Source of the DNA: Segatella copri DSM 18205
GTDB taxonomy: Bacteria; Bacteroidota; Bacteroidia; Bacteroidales; Bacteroidaceae
Assembly (NCBI RefSeq): GCF_025151535.1
Contig: NZ_CP102288.1
Coordinates: 129,501-193,500, forward strand
DNA length: 64,000 nt
Direction of reading: 5' to 3'
This document shows, one piece after another, positions 59,484 through 64,000 of the stretch. Each line of letters begins with the position of its first letter. Positions within the stretch are counted from its first letter, which is position 1. The notes under the pieces are model-generated. The model was not told the DNA's origin and ran no database searches. It worked only from the letters and a program-made list of their open reading frames with translations. Position numbers and translations under genes: made by a program.

Positions 59484-61028
59484 ATGAAATTTAGTGGATT
59501 TATATCAGTTGCTATATTGTTGTGTTTTTGCATCTTACCTATGCAAGCCCGCCAAGCCGAGCAAACCAAGCCATCTCAGCAGACCTGGCAGACTAAGCAG
59601 GTTGGCTTGAAGACCAATATGCTTTATTGGGCTACTGCTACCCCTAACTTGGGATTAGAGATGGCTGTAGGCAAAAAGCATACAACTCAGGTTTTCTTCG
59701 GCTTGAATCCTTGGAAGCAAAGTGGCGGCAACCATTCCAGTCTTCGTCATTGGATGGTGATGCCTGAGTATCGCTACTGGTTCAATCAGAACTTCGATGG
59801 TTGGTTCCTCGGTGCTCATGCTTTAGGAGGACTGTATAATGTAGGTGGCGTGAAGTTTCCTTTCGGGTTATTGAAAGGATTGCGCAACCATCGCTATGAA
59901 GGATGGTATGCCGGAGGCGGTATCACAGCCGGTAAGCAATGGAATCTTTCTAAGCACTGGAACTTCGAGGCTTCGCTCGGATTGGGCTATATCCATACCA
60001 AATACGATAAATTCGAATGTGGTACCTGTGGTGAAAAACTCAACTCTGCCCATAAGAATTATGTGGGACCCACCAAGGTGGCTCTTTCCCTCATTTATTT
60101 GATTCCGGGTAGGGCAGATGAAAAATGCTCAACAGGTGCTCCTCAGATCATCGAGACCATTCAGCAGCCTAAGCAGAACGTATTGAAGCCGGTGCTCCAG
60201 TTGCAGGCAGTAGTAGCCGAAGCTCCGAAGATTCGCCATTTGGATAAGCGTGCCTATATCGACTTCCCGGTCAACAGGATAGAATTGCGTGCCGATTATC
60301 GCCGTAATCCGGCACAGTTGGATAGCATCATCACCACCATCAAGGCATTGAAGGCGGATAATAACCTGCAGGTGATGGGCATCAATATCCATGGTTTTGC
60401 TTCGCCGGAAGGTTCGTATAAGCATAATGAGTATCTGGCAAAGAATCGTGCCATCACCCTGACAGAATATGTCCGCAAGATGGTAGAGTTGCCTGACAGC
60501 ATCTTTGCGGTATCATCTACCGCTGAGGATTGGGACGGTTTGCGTGAGTATATCCGGGCAAGCAACTTGGAGAAAAAGGAGCAGCTTCTTGCCATAGCCC
60601 AGGATGAAAATCTGGATCCAGATGCTCGTGATGCGAAGCTGAAGCAACAATATCCTGCACAGTATCGCACCCTGCTCACCCTCTGCTATCCAGCTCTCCG
60701 CCATAGCGACTACCACATTACTTATAAGGTTAAGCCTTTCGATGTGGAAGAGGCAAAGCAGATCATGAAGACCAGGCCGCAGCTGTTGTCGCTCAACGAG
60801 TTGTTCATGGTAGCCCAGACCTATGAGGTAGGTTCCATGGAGTTCAATGAGGTGATGGAGCTGGCTGTGCGCATGTATCCGGAGGATGAAACGGCAAACC
60901 TGAATGCTGCCATTATCCGTCTGAACAACGGAGATGCCGATGCTGCCAAGCCATATTTGGATAGAGCCGGCGATTCAAAGGAAGCCAATGCCGCAAGAAA
61001 GGCGTATGAAATGATGATGATGCAATAG
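59484..61028 (+). CDS. DUF3575/OmpA-like outer membrane protein of the fimbrial operon
   Basis: 514 residues with a signal peptide ending MQARQA. Residues ~35-210 form a DUF3575 beta-barrel-like domain (KTNMLYWATATPNLGLEMAV, FFGLNPWKQSGG, MPEYRYWF). Residues ~260-390 form an OmpA-like domain (YIDFPVNRIELRADYRRNPA, MGINIHGFASPEGSYKHNEY) expected to bind peptidoglycan. The C-terminus is helical with a repeat-like tail. In Porphyromonas and Prevotella such proteins accompany Mfa/Fim fimbriae. Confidence 0.83.
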   Translation: MKFSGFISVAILLCFCILPMQARQAEQTKPSQQTWQTKQVGLKTNMLYWATATPNLGLEMAVGKKHTTQVFFGLNPWKQSGGNHSSLRHWMVMPEYRYWFNQNFDGWFLGAHALGGLYNVGGVKFPFGLLKGLRNHRYEGWYAGGGITAGKQWNLSKHWNFEASLGLGYIHTKYDKFECGTCGEKLNSAHKNYVGPTKVALSLIYLIPGRADEKCSTGAPQIIETIQQPKQNVLKPVLQLQAVVAEAPKIRHLDKRAYIDFPVNRIELRADYRRNPAQLDSIITTIKALKADNNLQVMGINIHGFASPEGSYKHNEYLAKNRAITLTEYVRKMVELPDSIFAVSSTAEDWDGLREYIRASNLEKKEQLLAIAQDENLDPDARDAKLKQQYPAQYRTLLTLCYPALRHSDYHITYKVKPFDVEEAKQIMKTRPQLLSLNELFMVAQTYEVGSMEFNEVMELAVRMYPEDETANLNAAIIRLNNGDADAAKPYLDRAGDSKEANAARKAYEMMMMQ

Positions 61029-61069
61029 AACGAAAAAGAAATTATAAGTAAAATTAAAACTATAGGATT

Positions 61070-62878
61070 ATGAAGAAATTTACGATGCTTTCATCTGTGC
61101 TAGTTTCTGCACTGATGCTGGTGGTTGCATCCTGCTCTAGCGAAGATGTTGCTGGCGACGATGCACAGAATGGTAAGGGGACTACTTCTTTCCTTGCCGT
61201 GAATATCGAGAACGTGGGTTCTGCTCCTGCATACGTGGGTTCTGCTCCTGCATCTCGTAGTTATGAACAGGGTGATGGTACTTATGAGAATGGCACTGAG
61301 GCTGAGAGTAAGATTAACAAGGTGCGTTTCTATTTCTTCAATGGTGATGGTACTCCATACCTGTTGGTGAAAAAAGATCCATCTCAGGCAGAATCCGTAA
61401 ATTATTTGGATAAGTCTGTTGTACAACATGGTGGTAATAATGACCAAACAGTTGAAACCAAGACTGATGCGGTGCTTGTGATAGAAGGTGATACGAAGAC
61501 TGTACCAGCCTCTGTTATCGCTGTGATCAATCCAGATGTGTTGGAGAATACAACCCTGCATAATGGTAAAAGTATGACTATTTCTGAACTCCGAACATCT
61601 GCAACAGGTTCGAAGTTTTATGATACTACCAATGGCTTTGTTATGTCTAATTCTGTGTATGAAAGTGCTGGTCAGGACATTTGCTCAACACCTGTTGCAA
61701 ACAACGTTTTCTCTACATCTGATAAGGCCTTGAGGAACCCTGTGGATATTTATGTGGAGCGAGTTAATGCCAAGGTTAATGCAAAGATTGATAAAGACTA
61801 TAAACGCACTGGAGAGACCGAGAATGCATGGAGTCAAAATGCAGAGGGTAAGTACCAGATAAAGGTTGGCAGTATTGATGTTACCACTTATGAAGAGAAT
61901 ACCAATTCAACTCCAACAACACACCAATATCCTGTATATGCAGTAGTTCAGGGATGGCAGGTGGCTGATGCCAATGGTAAGGCTGAAGTTTGCAAGCAGA
62001 TTAAGACTTCATGGTTTGCAGGAGAATTAGGTATTAATCCTTGGACAACTCGTGATTACCATCGTAGTTTCTGGTCTGAGTCAGTACCTTTCAATTCGGG
62101 TGCTGTGACAGGAGCTAATCGCCCAGTCAATCCTTCTTTTAATGACATCAATATGCCATTGTCAGACGGTTTCGCGGCAACACCTGTCTATACATTGCCA
62201 AATACGCCAGATGCGGTAGTTAAAAATCCAAAAACAAGTGACAATGACTTGACAAAACTGATTGTCGCAGCCAAACTGGTATACAAGGATGCTGATGATA
62301 GCTATAAGGCAGCGCAGGTATGTCAGTATAGAGGTTTGACCTATCTCGGCGAGGATGCTGTTAAAAAGCAGATTGCAGGTAGCTTTACACAATATTTCAA
62401 AAAGACATCAGATGCATCAGGTGCTACAGTCTATAAATCCCTTGAGGCTTCTGATATTGCATTCAAGACTTCTTCTTCTGTAAAGAATTATGAGGTTGTT
62501 GCAACTCTGGCAAGCACCGTAGGTGATATTTATGTCAAGAATGGAGAAACATGGACAATAGCACCTAAAGACGATGTTAATGCAGCCCTTGCCAAGGAGG
62601 ACGCTCTGATTCGTACTGCTGATGGTTCTACCTATTATTATACACCAATCAAGCATCTCGGTTCTGAAGGCAAGTTGGGCGAGTATGGTATCGTGCGCAA
62701 TCATTCTTATCAGGTAACTATTCAGAATATCCAGGGATATGGAACTCCAGTCTATGATCCAGACAAGGTTATCGATCCAATGATTCCAAGCGATGATAAT
62801 ACCTATCTTGCTGCACGTATCAATGTTCTTTCTTGGCGCGTGGTATCCTCAACTGTAGATTTGGATCAGACAAAGTAA
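61070..62878 (+). CDS. Mfa1-like fimbrial major subunit (lipoprotein precursor)
   Basis: 602 residues. Lipobox ending VASC (Cys22). After SSEDVAGDD the mature start holds a direct repeat (VGSAPAYVGSAPASR), probably a 24-bp duplication. The body has the Mfa1/FimA pattern: ESKINKVRFYFFNGDGTPYL, then DIYVERVNAKVNAKID and IVRNHSYQVTIQNIQGYGTP, and it ends INVLSWRVVSSTVDL, the donor-strand-type C-terminus. Such precursors are lipidated, exported, cut by a protease and polymerised on the surface. Stem subunit by inference. Confidence 0.85.
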   Translation: MKKFTMLSSVLVSALMLVVASCSSEDVAGDDAQNGKGTTSFLAVNIENVGSAPAYVGSAPASRSYEQGDGTYENGTEAESKINKVRFYFFNGDGTPYLLVKKDPSQAESVNYLDKSVVQHGGNNDQTVETKTDAVLVIEGDTKTVPASVIAVINPDVLENTTLHNGKSMTISELRTSATGSKFYDTTNGFVMSNSVYESAGQDICSTPVANNVFSTSDKALRNPVDIYVERVNAKVNAKIDKDYKRTGETENAWSQNAEGKYQIKVGSIDVTTYEENTNSTPTTHQYPVYAVVQGWQVADANGKAEVCKQIKTSWFAGELGINPWTTRDYHRSFWSESVPFNSGAVTGANRPVNPSFNDINMPLSDGFAATPVYTLPNTPDAVVKNPKTSDNDLTKLIVAAKLVYKDADDSYKAAQVCQYRGLTYLGEDAVKKQIAGSFTQYFKKTSDASGATVYKSLEASDIAFKTSSSVKNYEVVATLASTVGDIYVKNGETWTIAPKDDVNAALAKEDALIRTADGSTYYYTPIKHLGSEGKLGEYGIVRNHSYQVTIQNIQGYGTPVYDPDKVIDPMIPSDDNTYLAARINVLSWRVVSSTVDLDQTK

Positions 62879-62898
62879 ATAATTCATAAACTGTATAA

Positions 62899-63948
62899 AT
62901 GAAGAAGATTATAAATGATATCAAAGAGAAGGGAAGGCTGATGATGCTCTCTTGCTGCGCCATCCTCGGTTTGCTGCTCGCATCCTGTGATTATTGGCAC
63001 GATAGCTACGAGGGATGTGAGGAACTGCTGAAGACTCATCTGAAGGTGCAGTTCATCTACGATATGAACATGAAGTTTGCCGACGCTTTCCCTCATGAGG
63101 TAAAGAACGTCACACTTTATGCTTTCGACCAGCAGGGAAAATTGGCTTATGTCAAGACCGAGGCTGCCGAGAAGATTATCGCCGAAGAGGGGATGAACAT
63201 CGACGACCTGACTCCTGGTGTCTATGATCTTCTCGTTTGGGCACAGGGCGAAGAGCGTTATGCTGGCTCCTATACTTTTGGGCAGGCACGCATAGGCTCT
63301 TCAGCCTGTGATGTACTCAAGGCTACGGTGAACCGTGCCGATAAGGGAATCGTCGACCATGATTTGACTCCGCTCTTCCATGGACAGTTGGCAAAAGCCA
63401 ATCTCACAAAGATGGAGAAGGGGGGAACGAGAACCGTCAAGGTTTCGCTTACCAAGAACACCAATCATTTCAAGGTGGTTTTGCAAAACCTGTCGGGAGT
63501 GAATCTCAGTGCCGATGACTTCATCTTCCAGATTACCGATAACAATGGTAAGATGGATTACGACAACAGTCTGATGGAGGATGAAATGCTTACCTACAAC
63601 GCCTGGTCTGCTTACTCCGCTTCTGCCGGTGTCAGTTCAGGTAGCAGCGAGCAGACATCAGTGGCATGCGCCATCGCCGAGTTGACCACCAACCGGCTGG
63701 TGAAAGGCCACGATATGCGACTGCGCGTATACAATAAGTCAACGGGTGCAAGCATCATCAATATTCCATTGATAGATTATGCCTTGATGGTAAAAGGTAA
63801 TTATAACAAGAGTATGAGCGATCAGGAATATCTGGATAGACAGGATTCCTACGACCTTGTATTCTTCATTGACGAAAACCACAAATGGCAGGCAGCTTCC
63901 GTCATCATCAATTCATGGAGAGTGGTACTGAGCAAGACAGATATGTAA
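62899..63948 (+). CDS. FimB/Mfa2-like fimbrial anchor subunit
   Basis: 349 residues with a lipobox ending LASC (Cys30, after a 12-residue N-terminal extension). DSYEGCEELLKTHLKVQFIY, FPHEVKNVTLYAFDQQGKLA, and LTPGVYDLLVWAQGEERY match the FimB/Mfa2 family, whose members remain lipid-anchored and tether the fimbria. It lies 20 bp after the Mfa1-like gene. The operon probably continues beyond the window. Confidence 0.88.
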   Translation: MKKIINDIKEKGRLMMLSCCAILGLLLASCDYWHDSYEGCEELLKTHLKVQFIYDMNMKFADAFPHEVKNVTLYAFDQQGKLAYVKTEAAEKIIAEEGMNIDDLTPGVYDLLVWAQGEERYAGSYTFGQARIGSSACDVLKATVNRADKGIVDHDLTPLFHGQLAKANLTKMEKGGTRTVKVSLTKNTNHFKVVLQNLSGVNLSADDFIFQITDNNGKMDYDNSLMEDEMLTYNAWSAYSASAGVSSGSSEQTSVACAIAELTTNRLVKGHDMRLRVYNKSTGASIINIPLIDYALMVKGNYNKSMSDQEYLDRQDSYDLVFFIDENHKWQAASVIINSWRVVLSKTDM

Positions 63949-64000
63949 TCTATAATTATTGTATTTAATCATGATGTATGAGATAAAAGGAATAAGATAT

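Overview
The window looks like Bacteroidales chromosome, most probably Prevotellaceae (Segatella/Prevotella copri-like). Grounds: promoters of the Bacteroidetes type (TTTG about 19-20 bp upstream of TAnnTTTG), type IX secretion genes (porX, porW/sprE), Mfa1/Mfa2-type fimbrial genes, a large QueA, and many families largely confined to Bacteroidetes (DUF3098, DUF3575, DUF5675, smalltalk protein, BT_3928-like protein, DUF3987 protein with a VirE-type N-terminus). The species is an inference. I saw no rRNA, tRNA or CRISPR array.

Layout. 1-12 kb is housekeeping: tadA, yraN, birA, pyrH, pssA-psd (divergent from dnaE), dnaE, trxA, tsaE, porX and a two-gene lysO. 12-30 kb is an accessory region: HU-like protein plus the 31-aa smalltalk protein (minus strand), a nested inverted-repeat element, Rpn-family nuclease/transposase genes and fragments, two broken Abi-family genes each preceded by a similar promoter-hairpin leader, a run of small unknown genes with a DUF3883 nuclease-like gene, then a Bro-N-like gene, DUF3987 protein, DUF5675 protein and a phage-type antirepressor split by a decayed IS21-family element with a 6-bp target duplication. 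30-35 kb holds porW/sprE, a znuB-like permease and a small membrane-anchored protein between ~104-bp inverted repeats. 35-45.6 kb is again core: aroA, a metalloprotease lipoprotein, xth, folE, a SPOR protein, a BT_3928-like protein fused in frame to tpiA, DUF1599, and a CCA-adding enzyme. 45.8-52.6 kb is an RND efflux operon followed by an lpxA-like gene. 52.8-57.3 kb is ftsX, DUF3098, uppP, truB, queA, folK. 57.4-59.1 kb holds two convergent AraC-type regulators whose 3' ends overlap. 59.5-64 kb is a fimbrial operon (DUF3575/OmpA-like, Mfa1-like, Mfa2-like).

The most interesting material is in the accessory region. Two Abi-family genes share a leader of one architecture (promoter, CAGTxCCTxGCC..., hairpin, U-rich tract), consistent with a non-coding RNA partner of HEPN-type Abi proteins. 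Short repeats that are intergenic elsewhere are found in frame inside the DUF3987 gene. A 23-bp motif links the end of that gene to the nested inverted repeat 12 kb away. The HU/smalltalk pair and the Bro-N/DUF3987/DUF5675 genes may once have been a single cluster, later opened by insertion of the Rpn/Abi/DUF3883 material.
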